From a virus: a stretch of 64,000 nucleotides of DNA. The stretch covers positions 1 through 64,000 of the IMG/VR virus record IMGVR_UViG_3300027418_000009. One strand, 5' to 3'. Under the pieces are notes generated by a model. The model made no database searches and had not been told where the DNA came from. It worked only from the letters and a program-made list of their open reading frames with translations. Position 1 is the first letter of the stretch, and each line of letters starts with the position of its first letter. This document shows, piece by piece, positions 1 to 7,377 of this stretch. Made by a program: the position numbers and the translations under genes.

Positions 1-423
1 AATGCTATGTATACTAGCCAGCAGCCTTCTGGTGGTCAGGCTACTAAGTTTTATTCCTCATGTATTGTTAAACTCTTTTCTTCAGAGTCAGACAATCAAG
101 CGATTAAAGGCAAGATCAAGGTAGGAGATAAGTTAATTGAAGAAAAAGTTGGAAGAACTATTCGTTGGGAATTACAGTTCTCTAAAACCTCTCCAGGGTT
201 CCAGTCTGGTGAGTATGATTTTTATTTTAGAGGTGACGATATTGGTCTTGATACCATTGGCGATTTGGTTACTACCGCAGAACTAAATGGTATTGTAGAA
301 CGAACTGGTGCTTGGTACATCCTACCTGACGGATCAAAAGTTCAGGGCAAAGAAGCATTTATTAATCGTGTTAGAGAGGATCTTGACTTGCAAGAATCAA
401 TCAAGTCTAAGTTAAATGGCTAG
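1..423 (+). CDS. recA: RecA-like recombinase, C-terminal part (5' end outside window)
   Basis: The frame is open at base 1, so the start lies outside the window; an in-frame ATG at 7 is internal. The visible 140 residues match the end of the RecA core: a GGQATKFYSS segment like RecA's GGNALKFYAS, a PGFQSGEYDFYF strand like APFKQAEFQILY, then a GAWY turn and a short basic helical tail. RecA-family proteins coat single-stranded DNA and drive homologous strand exchange; phage versions serve replication and repair. The ATP-binding motifs would be upstream and are not seen. It leads a recombination and nuclease operon. Confidence 0.85.
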   Translation, partial: NAMYTSQQPSGGQATKFYSSCIVKLFSSESDNQAIKGKIKVGDKLIEEKVGRTIRWELQFSKTSPGFQSGEYDFYFRGDDIGLDTIGDLVTTAELNGIVERTGAWYILPDGSKVQGKEAFINRVREDLDLQESIKSKLNG

Positions 424-592
424 TTATACAGTTTATACTGGAAAGTTTGTTTGCCATGAGTGCAAGGCAGAAGTTAAATCTTTAAGGCTTTATGCTGAGA
501 CAAAGACAATGACTTGGATGTGCCCAGCAAAACATTTAAGCACAGTCAAGTTTGGTAAGCAGAAATGGAAGGGCAATGACAGAGAAGAGTGA
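416..592 (+). CDS. small Cys-containing protein, 58 aa
   Basis: The ATG overlaps the end of the recA-like gene by 8 nt, implying translational coupling. Residues 13-16 form C-H-E-C and a further Cys follows near residue 36, suggesting a small zinc-binding fold. It is basic toward the C-terminus. Family not recognised; its place between recombinase and resolvase-like genes suggests a DNA-metabolism accessory. Confidence 0.6.
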   Translation: MASYTVYTGKFVCHECKAEVKSLRLYAETKTMTWMCPAKHLSTVKFGKQKWKGNDREE

Positions 593-857
593 GTCCAAGA
601 GGATAGGTGCTAAGCAGCACAAGAACTCTGGTCGTAATACTCAAAAGGGAGATGCTTCCTGGAAAAACTTTGTCGTAGACTTTAAAGAAGTTGGAAAGTC
701 TTTTACATTAAACAAAGAGGTTTGGGCAAAGGCTACAACCGATGCCATGAAGAACGGCAAGGATCCAGCCATAGTAGTCGTAATGGGCGAGGGCAACTCT
801 AAAGTAAGACTTGCTATAATTGAGATGAGTATATTAGAAGATCTAGTGGAGGAATGA
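576..857 (+). CDS. small PDDEXK / Holliday-junction-resolvase-like protein, 93 aa
   Basis: The start at 576 overlaps the previous gene; an in-frame ATG at 552 would overlap it further. The layout RNTQKGDASW, then VVDFKEVGKSF, then VVVMGEG and a closing strand resembles small phage resolvases of the PDDEXK superfamily. GD and the D-F-K triplet would be the metal and catalytic residues. This is a pattern-level call. It sits between recA and the Cas4/RuvC-like genes, which fits recombination. Confidence 0.5.
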   Translation: MTEKSESKRIGAKQHKNSGRNTQKGDASWKNFVVDFKEVGKSFTLNKEVWAKATTDAMKNGKDPAIVVVMGEGNSKVRLAIIEMSILEDLVEE

Positions 858-1162
858 TGGAACAACAGGTAACAACAATAGACATGATAAACGGCTTGGC
901 AGAAATTGCTGACTATATGGAGGACGAAGAACTTACTACAGCCCTTACAATGATTGCTAAGTTAATTATTAAACCAGACATTCCAATCAATGTCGCCCAT
1001 GTTGAAATTGTAAGACTTCAGGCAATCGCTGCTAAGATGGCTTTTAAAGCAACTTGGATGGCAAATGTTGATAAGTCAGATCGTGGAAAGAAGAATCTTT
1101 ACTACACGGCAGCAGAGTCGTTAAACAATTTAGTATCTGCGTTAAAGTATATTACACGCTAA
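854..1162 (+). CDS. hypothetical helical phage protein, 102 aa
   Basis: The start overlaps the previous stop (ATGA). The protein is almost entirely helical, with an acidic N-terminal half and a C-terminal KKNLYYTAAESLNNLVSALKY helix. Similar small helical proteins are common in recombination operons of actinobacterial phages, but the function is not known to me. It is followed by a short gap with a promoter, so it probably ends the first transcription unit. Confidence 0.65.
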   Translation: MMEQQVTTIDMINGLAEIADYMEDEELTTALTMIAKLIIKPDIPINVAHVEIVRLQAIAAKMAFKATWMANVDKSDRGKKNLYYTAAESLNNLVSALKYITR

Positions 1163-1164
1163 TA

Positions 1165-1173
1165 TGCTATACT
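1165..1173 (+). promoter_or_regulatory. extended -10 promoter (TGCTATACT)
   Basis: TGCTATACT lies 25 nt upstream of the Cas4-like start in a 36-nt intergenic gap. TGN plus TATACT fits a sigma-70-type extended -10 element; no good -35 is seen. Confidence 0.5.
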
Positions 1174-1198
1174 TATACTAATAGAAACGAGCATAAAA

Positions 1199-1999
1199 AT
1201 GACAAAAAGTTTATTACAGCAGGTTATGATAAAGCAAGAGAAGGCTTCAGTCCATCCAATAGATGTTGCTGGACTAACTGAAAAAATTCAGTCTGGCTAT
1301 ACTGTTAATCGAGTTGACAAACACACACAAAAGAAAACGTTTGCACCTTCAACAATTGCATATGGTCACGGAGAATGTCCAAGATATTGGTACCTAGCCT
1401 TCGATGGCCAAAACTTTCAAGATGATGCAACACCATTTAGCGCTGCAAACATGACTGCAGGAACTAAATCTCACGAAAGAATCCAAGAAGCAATGGGTAA
1501 TGTTCCAGACTTCCTTGTTGATTCAGAATTTAAAATTACTCATAATGATCCACCAATCTTTGGGTATGGGGATGTTATTGTTAATTGGCAGGGAGAAGAA
1601 CTCCTTGGTGAAATTAAGACAATGATGAATGAAGGTTTTGAATATCGAAAGGCTCATTTAAAGCCTAAGACTGGGCACCTAGTTCAACTCTTAATCTACA
1701 TGAAAATATTAAAGAAAGCCAAGGCAGTTCTAATCTATGAGAATAAAAATAATCATGAGATTTTAGTTTTGCCAGTAGAAGTAAATGATTATTATCGTCG
1801 GTGGGTAGACCAGACGTTTGAATGGATGAGATCAGTTCGTAAGGCTTGGGTCGACAGAACCCTACCTGAAAAGAACTATCGATCCAATTCAAAGATTTGC
1901 AAATCATGTCCAATTAAACAGGCATGTGCAGACGCTGGCCCAGGAGTCTTTAAAATAAAGTCCATGGAGCCTATAGATGAAGCATTGTCAATGGTGTGA
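1199..1999 (+). CDS. Cas4-like / RecB-family PD-(D/E)XK exonuclease
   Basis: The 266-aa protein has the marks of a Cas4-type nuclease. Cys60 and the C-terminal C234-x2-C237-x5-C243 group would hold a 4Fe-4S cluster. Asp125 (GYGDVIV), E138-I-K140 and the QLLIY motif near 163-167 form the PD-(D/E)XK active site. Phage Cas4 homologues are thought to process DNA ends in recombination; no CRISPR array or other cas gene is in this window. It lies with recA- and RuvC-like genes, which supports a recombination role. The preceding promoter suggests it can begin its own transcript. Confidence 0.85.
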   Translation: MTKSLLQQVMIKQEKASVHPIDVAGLTEKIQSGYTVNRVDKHTQKKTFAPSTIAYGHGECPRYWYLAFDGQNFQDDATPFSAANMTAGTKSHERIQEAMGNVPDFLVDSEFKITHNDPPIFGYGDVIVNWQGEELLGEIKTMMNEGFEYRKAHLKPKTGHLVQLLIYMKILKKAKAVLIYENKNNHEILVLPVEVNDYYRRWVDQTFEWMRSVRKAWVDRTLPEKNYRSNSKICKSCPIKQACADAGPGVFKIKSMEPIDEALSMV

Positions 2000-2252
2000 T
2001 AACGTATTCACAACAGAAATAAAATACCAGATCTACTGTTCACAAGAATGTAGAGAAGGTGCAACAAAAGAAAAAATTGCTGCACGGTACATAGTTGAAA
2101 GACGTCAAAAAAGAATAGGCAAAGAGAGAAAATGCAAATGTTGCGATGAATTGTTGTCTATATATAATGACGAAAGTCTTTGTGTAAAGTGTAACATTAA
2201 TCCAAAAGATGTAACAAAAGCATTAAAAGAAATTAAGGATAACTTAAAGTGA
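1977..2252 (+). CDS. zinc-finger protein, 91 aa
   Basis: Three CxxC-type pairs are visible (CQWC, YCSQEC, CKCC, then CVKC), typical of small phage zinc-ribbon proteins. The first part, CQWCDNVF to YCSQECRE, resembles the CGxxF-KYCSxxCR modules found in phage DNA-binding proteins. It overlaps the Cas4-like gene by 23 nt. A DNA-binding accessory role is inferred. Confidence 0.7.
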   Translation: MKHCQWCDNVFTTEIKYQIYCSQECREGATKEKIAARYIVERRQKRIGKERKCKCCDELLSIYNDESLCVKCNINPKDVTKALKEIKDNLK

Positions 2253-2842
2253 AACTAGCAGAGGCAATAGGGACTAAGGCTCCAAAAACTATTTGTGCTA
2301 TAGACGCAAGCACCAATAGCCTTGCCTTTGCTTTGTTTGACACACAAGAAAAAACCTTGATTACAATTGGTAAAATAAACTTTGAGGGAAAAGACACATA
2401 TCAAAAAGTGATGGATGCTGGTAAAAAAGTAAAAGCATTTTTTGATATCTATGGTGGTTTTGAGGCAATAGTAATTGAGCACACAGTATTTATGAATAGC
2501 CCTAAGACTGCTGCAGACCTTGCTCTAGTCCAAGGGGCCATACTTGGATCTGCAGGGCAGACTGGAACAAAGGTTATTGGCAAGGTCTCTCCTATTACTT
2601 GGCAAAACTATATTGGTAATAAAAAGATTTCTAAGGATGAAAAGTTTTACATTAAAGCACAAAACCCAGGAAAGTCTGACTCATGGCTAAAGACCTATGA
2701 AAGAAACCTTCGCAAAGAAAGAACAATTAAGTTTATTAATGTTCAATACGACAGAACTATTACTGATAATGATGTGGCAGATGCTTGTGGTATTGGGCAC
2801 TGGGCTATGAAAAATTGGGGTAAAGCAATTGGAACAGAATAG
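2249..2842 (+). CDS. RuvC-like Holliday junction resolvase
   Basis: GTG start at 2249, overlapping the previous TGA. The 197-aa protein shows the RNase H-like RuvC fold: Asp19 in ICAIDAST, Glu77 in AIVIEHT, and a C-terminal Asp cluster in TDNDVADA (about 173-178). RuvC enzymes cut four-way junctions with Mg2+ to resolve recombination intermediates before packaging. Neighbouring recA, Cas4-like and terminase genes fit this. The central region (about 120-165) is basic, as expected for DNA contact. Confidence 0.8.
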   Translation: MKLAEAIGTKAPKTICAIDASTNSLAFALFDTQEKTLITIGKINFEGKDTYQKVMDAGKKVKAFFDIYGGFEAIVIEHTVFMNSPKTAADLALVQGAILGSAGQTGTKVIGKVSPITWQNYIGNKKISKDEKFYIKAQNPGKSDSWLKTYERNLRKERTIKFINVQYDRTITDNDVADACGIGHWAMKNWGKAIGTE

Positions 2843-2870
2843 CAGCCCTACTCAGTTAAAGGCACACGCA

Positions 2871-3089
2871 ATGATTGAACATCTTATCTTACAGAATGCT
2901 GTAGAAATGTCAGGGATTGACAGTAAGACTGGTGAAATGCTATACTATATTACAGATAAACTAAAGACTGTAAACCCAAAACTATATAGAGAACTAAAGG
3001 GAGACTTTGAAAGAAGGATGTTTGAGATAATTGATAAAGGTCCTGAATCAATGCAATGGAAGTTTAATGCGGAGTTCTTTGATGAGTAA
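2871..3089 (+). CDS. hypothetical protein, paralogue of the gene at 15831
   Basis: ATG 2871 is preceded by AAAGG at good spacing; an in-frame TTG at 2829 would add 14 residues. The core (VEMSGIDSKTGEMLYYITDKL, then P-LY) matches residues 10-40 of the 109-aa product at 15831, so the genome carries two copies of this small family. Function unknown. The ending FFDE recalls the YFDE ending of the paralogue. Confidence 0.65.
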   Translation: MIEHLILQNAVEMSGIDSKTGEMLYYITDKLKTVNPKLYRELKGDFERRMFEIIDKGPESMQWKFNAEFFDE

Positions 3090-3234
3090 ACTATACACTA
3101 ATGAACTTTGGCTAAAGAAAAGGTTTCATCTTGACAAGAAAACTCCTGATGAGATTGCAAAAGAGTGTGGAGTTACAGTAGAAACTATTTATGTATATCT
3201 GGCAAAATTTGGATTAAGGAGATCAAAGAGATGA
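3082..3234 (+). CDS. small helix-turn-helix DNA-binding protein, 50 aa
   Basis: The ATG overlaps the previous stop by a few bases. The sequence TPDEIAKECGVTVETIYVYLAKFGL is a standard helix-turn-helix, like the HTH module found alone or attached to phage HNH enzymes. No other domain is present, so it is probably a DNA-binding regulator or packaging accessory. Confidence 0.7.
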   Translation: MSKLYTNELWLKKRFHLDKKTPDEIAKECGVTVETIYVYLAKFGLRRSKR

Positions 3235-3356
3235 AAAAATTAAAGATATCATTAGCACTGGCTGTACTGGCAAGTGCGGTTGGAGTTAGTTATGCTCTAT
3301 TTACACTAAGAGGAATGCCAGATACGTTTGATTGGGAAGAGGATGAAGATGAGTGA
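3231..3356 (+). CDS. small membrane protein, 41 aa
   Basis: The ATG overlaps the previous stop (ATGA). Residues 4-24 form one hydrophobic segment after a short KK start, and the C-terminus is strongly acidic (EEDEDE). A single-pass membrane or secreted micropeptide of unknown function. Confidence 0.55.
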   Translation: MKKLKISLALAVLASAVGVSYALFTLRGMPDTFDWEEDEDE

Positions 3357-3591
3357 TAACCTAAATATTACGGTTGACCAAGTAAATCATCCTGTTCATT
3401 ACACTACAGATCCTTCTGGTGTTGAGTGTATTCAGATTACTCGTCATAGAAATTTTAATATTGGGAATGCCTTTAAGTACCTTTGGAGAGCGGGACTTAA
3501 AGATGAGTCCAAGACTATTCAAGACCTTGAGAAAGCAATCTTTTATATCAAAGATGAAATTAATAGACTAGAGGGAAAGTATGTCAATTGA
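3349..3591 (+). CDS. DUF3310 family phage protein, 80 aa
   Basis: The start at 3349 overlaps the previous stop. VNHPVHYTTDPSGVECIQIT, then GNAFKYLWRAGLKDE and a LEKAIFYI helix are diagnostic of DUF3310, sometimes labelled phage nucleotide kinase although no kinase motif is visible. Common next to replication and packaging genes. Confidence 0.85.
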   Translation: MSDNLNITVDQVNHPVHYTTDPSGVECIQITRHRNFNIGNAFKYLWRAGLKDESKTIQDLEKAIFYIKDEINRLEGKYVN

Positions 3592-4114
3592 AGAAGACTT
3601 GGTTAAACACCAAGATCAGATTAATAATGTTGTAGAAGAATATTTAAAAGGTAATGACCCTACACAGATCTCTAAAGATCTTGCTATACCAAGACAAAGA
3701 GTTGTTGCTTACATTGATGAGTGGAAGGTAAGTGCTTCTAACAATGCAGCAATCCGTGCTCGTGCTAAGGAGGCCTTGTCAGGCGCAGATGCCCACTACA
3801 GCAAATTGATTTCAAGATCTTACGAGGTTATGGATGAAGCATCTATGACTAATAATCTTAGTGCAAAGACTGCTGCAATTAAACTGGTTATGGATATTGA
3901 GTCTAAAAGAATTGATATGCTACAAAAGGCTGGACTGCTTGAGAATAAAGAATTAGCAGAAGAGATGATGGAGATTGAGAATCGTCAGGAAGTTTTGATT
4001 GCAATTCTTAGAGATATTGCTTCTGAATATCCACAGGTTCGTGATGAGATCATGAGAAGACTTTCTACTATATCAAAAGAAAATGAAGTTATAACGGTAA
4101 TAGCAGATGTATGA
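3581..4114 (+). CDS. terminase small subunit (putative)
   Basis: The 177-aa protein lies directly before the large terminase with an 8-nt overlap. Residues 20-45 form a helix-turn-helix (DPTQISKDLAIPRQRVVAYI), followed by a long helical region that could form the oligomerisation core. Small terminase subunits bind the packaging site and hand DNA to TerL. The call rests on position and architecture rather than a strong motif. Confidence 0.7.
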   Translation: MSIEEDLVKHQDQINNVVEEYLKGNDPTQISKDLAIPRQRVVAYIDEWKVSASNNAAIRARAKEALSGADAHYSKLISRSYEVMDEASMTNNLSAKTAAIKLVMDIESKRIDMLQKAGLLENKELAEEMMEIENRQEVLIAILRDIASEYPQVRDEIMRRLSTISKENEVITVIADV

Positions 4115-5876
4115 TGAGTTTTTAGAAGTCCTTAAGGATAATAACTTTAGAGAGACTCCAGTAAATGCTAAGGAGTTTGTTGAAGGTGAAGCATACTTAG
4201 GTCAGCCCCCATTATCACAAGTACAGTATGACATTGTAGAAGCAATGAGTCAAATCTATAGACAAGAAGATCTGGTTGATTTGATGGGCACAGAAGACGG
4301 AACCCGTTACTATAAAAAATATACTAAGAATGAGATTATCCTGCAACTTGGCAAGGGATCTGGAAAAGACTTCGTATCAACAGTAGCCTGTGCATATATA
4401 GTATATAAACTATTGTGCTTAAAGGAGCCAGCAAGATACTACGGAAAGCCTTCTGGAGACGCTATTGATATTATTAACGTTGCGATTAACGCCCAACAAG
4501 CAAAGAACGTTTTCTTTAAAGGTTTTAAAAACAAGATTGAAAACTCACCTTGGTTTGCTGGTAAATATAACTCTAAGGCTGAGAGTATTGAGTTTGAGCA
4601 TGCTATTACTGTTTACTCTGGTCACTCAGAAAGAGAATCACACGAAGGATTAAACCTTTTAGTAGCAGTCCTTGATGAGATCTCTGGCTTTGCCCAAGAT
4701 GTTGGAACTGGAAATGACCAAGGAAAAACTGCTGATAATATCTATAAGGCTTTCCGTGCATCAGTTGATTCTCGTTTCCCTGATCTTGGTAAGGTTGCAT
4801 TGCTTTCCTTCCCCCGTTATCCTGGAGACTTTATTTCACAGAAGTATGATGATGTTATTGCAGATAAAGAAGTTATAACAAAGACTCATAAGTTTACTAT
4901 GAATCCAGATTTACCAGAAGGAGCAGAAGGAAACTATTTAGAAATTTCCTGGGATGAAGATACAATTCTTTCATACAAATATCCAGGAGTATTTGCATTA
5001 AAGAGACCAACCTGGGTAGTAAATCCAACTAGATCAGTAGATGATTTTAAGATTTCATTCTTCACAGACCTTGGAGATGCAATGCAAAGATTTGCTTGCG
5101 TACCAACTTATTCTACAGATGCATTCTTTAAGCAAATAGAAAAAGTCAGATCATGTATGACACTGAGAAACCCACTAGACAATCATAGAAGGTTTGATGA
5201 AACCTTTAAACCAGATCCAAACAAAATTTATTATGTTCACGCAGACCTTGCACAAAAACACGATAAATGTGCTGTTGCTATTGCTCACGTAGATAAGTGG
5301 GTAAATATACAGGTCATTAATAACTATGAACAAGTAGCACCTATTGTAGTAGTAGATGCAGTAGCATGGTGGGAACCAAAGATTGAAGGCCCAGTAAATC
5401 TTTCAGAAGTAAAACAATGGATCCAAAACCTTAGAAGACTAGGGTTTAATTTAGGAATGGTTTCCTTTGACCGTTGGCAATCTTTTGACATTCAAAATGA
5501 ATTAAAGCAGGTAGGAATAAGAACTGATACTGTTTCTGTTGCAAAGAAGCACTATGAGGATATGGCTATGCTTGTGTATGAGGAAAGAGTTGCTATGCCA
5601 GCGATTGATTTATTATTTGAAGAACTAACAGAGTTAAAAATAATGAAAGGCAATAGAGTTGACCACCCAAGAAAATCTTCTAAGGACTTAGCAGATGCCG
5701 TGTGTGGAGCAATATTTGGGGCAATATCACATACCCCAAAGGATAATAACACTGAAGTGGAGATTCATACTTTTAGGGATAAGCCCAGAGTTGACAACCC
5801 CTTCACCAATGTGATAGAATATAAACCTATGCCAAATGATGTAAAAGATTATTTGGATAGATTCAATCTACTATAA
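4107..5876 (+). CDS. terminase large subunit
   Basis: The 589-aa protein has a packaging ATPase with Walker A at 82-88 (GKGSGKD) and Walker B at 186-191 (VAVLDE), then an RNase H-like nuclease starting with HADLAQKHD and MVSFDRW and ending with DLADAVCGAIFGA. The ATPase pumps DNA into the procapsid and the nuclease cuts concatemers. Length is normal for the family. No portal gene follows directly, which departs from the usual packaging-capsid order; the virion core genes must be elsewhere. Confidence 0.95.
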   Translation: MYDEFLEVLKDNNFRETPVNAKEFVEGEAYLGQPPLSQVQYDIVEAMSQIYRQEDLVDLMGTEDGTRYYKKYTKNEIILQLGKGSGKDFVSTVACAYIVYKLLCLKEPARYYGKPSGDAIDIINVAINAQQAKNVFFKGFKNKIENSPWFAGKYNSKAESIEFEHAITVYSGHSERESHEGLNLLVAVLDEISGFAQDVGTGNDQGKTADNIYKAFRASVDSRFPDLGKVALLSFPRYPGDFISQKYDDVIADKEVITKTHKFTMNPDLPEGAEGNYLEISWDEDTILSYKYPGVFALKRPTWVVNPTRSVDDFKISFFTDLGDAMQRFACVPTYSTDAFFKQIEKVRSCMTLRNPLDNHRRFDETFKPDPNKIYYVHADLAQKHDKCAVAIAHVDKWVNIQVINNYEQVAPIVVVDAVAWWEPKIEGPVNLSEVKQWIQNLRRLGFNLGMVSFDRWQSFDIQNELKQVGIRTDTVSVAKKHYEDMAMLVYEERVAMPAIDLLFEELTELKIMKGNRVDHPRKSSKDLADAVCGAIFGAISHTPKDNNTEVEIHTFRDKPRVDNPFTNVIEYKPMPNDVKDYLDRFNLL

Positions 5877-5889
5877 GAAAAGGAACAAA

Positions 5890-7275
5890 ATGAATTCATT
5901 TAAGAAAATCTCAATTGCTACTGCTGCAGCCCTAGCAATCGTTGGACTTTCTGTAGCACCATCTTCGGCAGCACCACTAGCCGTAACGGTTGCAACAGCG
6001 ACTAACGCAACTACATCAGCAGCACCAGCAACAGTAGCAGTTCCATCAAGTAATGTTATTACTTCTGGAAACACTATTGCTCTTGCAGCAACAGCAGACA
6101 CAGGTACAAATGTTACCTTTACTGCTTCATCAACTGTAAAGTTGGTAACAGCACTTAACACAACAGATGCACCAAAGACAGTCGCATCAGGTGTTTCAAC
6201 AGTTACAATTGCTTCTGCTGGATCAGCAGTAACAGTTTATGCTTACACAACTACAACAGCAGTTGGTTCAGTAACCATCACTAATGGTTCATACTCAACA
6301 ATTGTTTACATCTCAGGTACTGCTGGAGCAGCATACAACCTAGCACTAACAGTTCCTTCTGCAACAGCAGTTGGCACAGTGCCTACAATTGCTCTAGTAA
6401 CAACAGATGTATTCGGAAACTCAGTTTCAGATACAGCAACAGTAACCTTAATTGGTTCAACATTTGCTGATGGTTCTGTCACCAAGTCACTAACTACAGC
6501 AACAGCAACAAACACTTCAACTGGAGCAGTTCTTGGAACTGTAACAGCAGCCCTAGCAACATCAGTTGCTGGTGAAGTCACAGTAGTTGCAACAGGCCTT
6601 GCATCAGTAACAGCCGTAACTGGTCTTGCTGCTCCTGTAAAGTCTGTCATTGCTAAGTTCACAGTTTCTGATCTTTCAGGAATTATTGCAGGACTTAAGT
6701 CAGACCTTGCAGTTGCTAACGCAACTAACGCAGCACATGTTGCAGACAAGTCAGCACTAGCAGCAGCAGTTGCTGCATCAAACAAGGCAAGAGATGATTT
6801 CTCAACTGCCCTTGCAAGCGCAAATGTTCAGATTGCTAAGGCTCTTACTGAAGCAGCAGATGCTAAGAAGGCAAGCGATTCAGCAATCAAGGCTCTTACA
6901 GAAGCAAACGCTGCTACAGAAAAGATCCTTGCTGATCTTAAGGTAGAACTTGCAGCAAGCAAGGCAGATCTTGCAGCATCTAATAAGTTGTTTGATGCAC
7001 TAAAGGCTTCATCTGCTAAGGCACTTGCTGATCTAAAGGCTTCTTCTGATAAGGCTCTTGCAGATGCTATCGCAGCACATGCTAAGGCTCTTGCAGATGC
7101 TAAGACACTTTCAGATAAGGCTCTTGCAGATGCAAAGACACTTTCAGATGCAACAGCAGCATCAGTCAAGGCAGCAAATGACCTTGCAGCAGCAAAGGCA
7201 AAGGCTGACTATAACAAGTTGGCTGCAAAGTGGAACAAGGCTAATCCAAAGGCCAAGGTTGCACTAAAGAAGTAA
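5890..7275 (+). CDS. exported Ala/Thr-rich protein with coiled coil, 461 aa
   Basis: AAGGA precedes the ATG. Residues 1-28 are a clear signal peptide (basic start, hydrophobic core, SSAAP end). Residues 30-260 are Ser/Thr/Val-rich beta repeats like bacterial Ig-like or adhesin domains. Residues 265-440 are an Ala/Lys/Asp coiled coil with KALADAK-type repeats, and the tail is Lys-rich. Composition resembles host envelope proteins more than virion parts. A phage-encoded surface or envelope-modifying protein is inferred. A terminator follows. Confidence 0.7.
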   Translation: MNSFKKISIATAAALAIVGLSVAPSSAAPLAVTVATATNATTSAAPATVAVPSSNVITSGNTIALAATADTGTNVTFTASSTVKLVTALNTTDAPKTVASGVSTVTIASAGSAVTVYAYTTTTAVGSVTITNGSYSTIVYISGTAGAAYNLALTVPSATAVGTVPTIALVTTDVFGNSVSDTATVTLIGSTFADGSVTKSLTTATATNTSTGAVLGTVTAALATSVAGEVTVVATGLASVTAVTGLAAPVKSVIAKFTVSDLSGIIAGLKSDLAVANATNAAHVADKSALAAAVAASNKARDDFSTALASANVQIAKALTEAADAKKASDSAIKALTEANAATEKILADLKVELAASKADLAASNKLFDALKASSAKALADLKASSDKALADAIAAHAKALADAKTLSDKALADAKTLSDATAASVKAANDLAAAKAKADYNKLAAKWNKANPKAKVALKK

Positions 7276-7292
7276 TTTCACTTCATAAGTTA

Positions 7293-7326
7293 GGGGGTTG
7301 GCCATGTGCCAGCCCTCTTTCTTTTT
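7293..7326 (+). terminator. rho-independent terminator
   Basis: A 10-bp stem (7293-7302 with 7308-7317, two G-U pairs) around a CATGT loop is followed by a T-rich tail. It ends the terminase and exported-protein unit. Confidence 0.8.
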
Positions 7327-7335
7327 GCAATAAAA

Positions 7336-7344
7336 TGATATAAT
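7336..7344 (+). promoter_or_regulatory. extended -10 promoter (TGATATAAT)
   Basis: A perfect extended -10 lies between the terminator and the PA14 gene, leaving a leader of about 27 nt that ends in a G-run. Confidence 0.65.
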
Positions 7345-7377
7345 AACCTTATTACACATTGTGTATTTAAGGGGGAA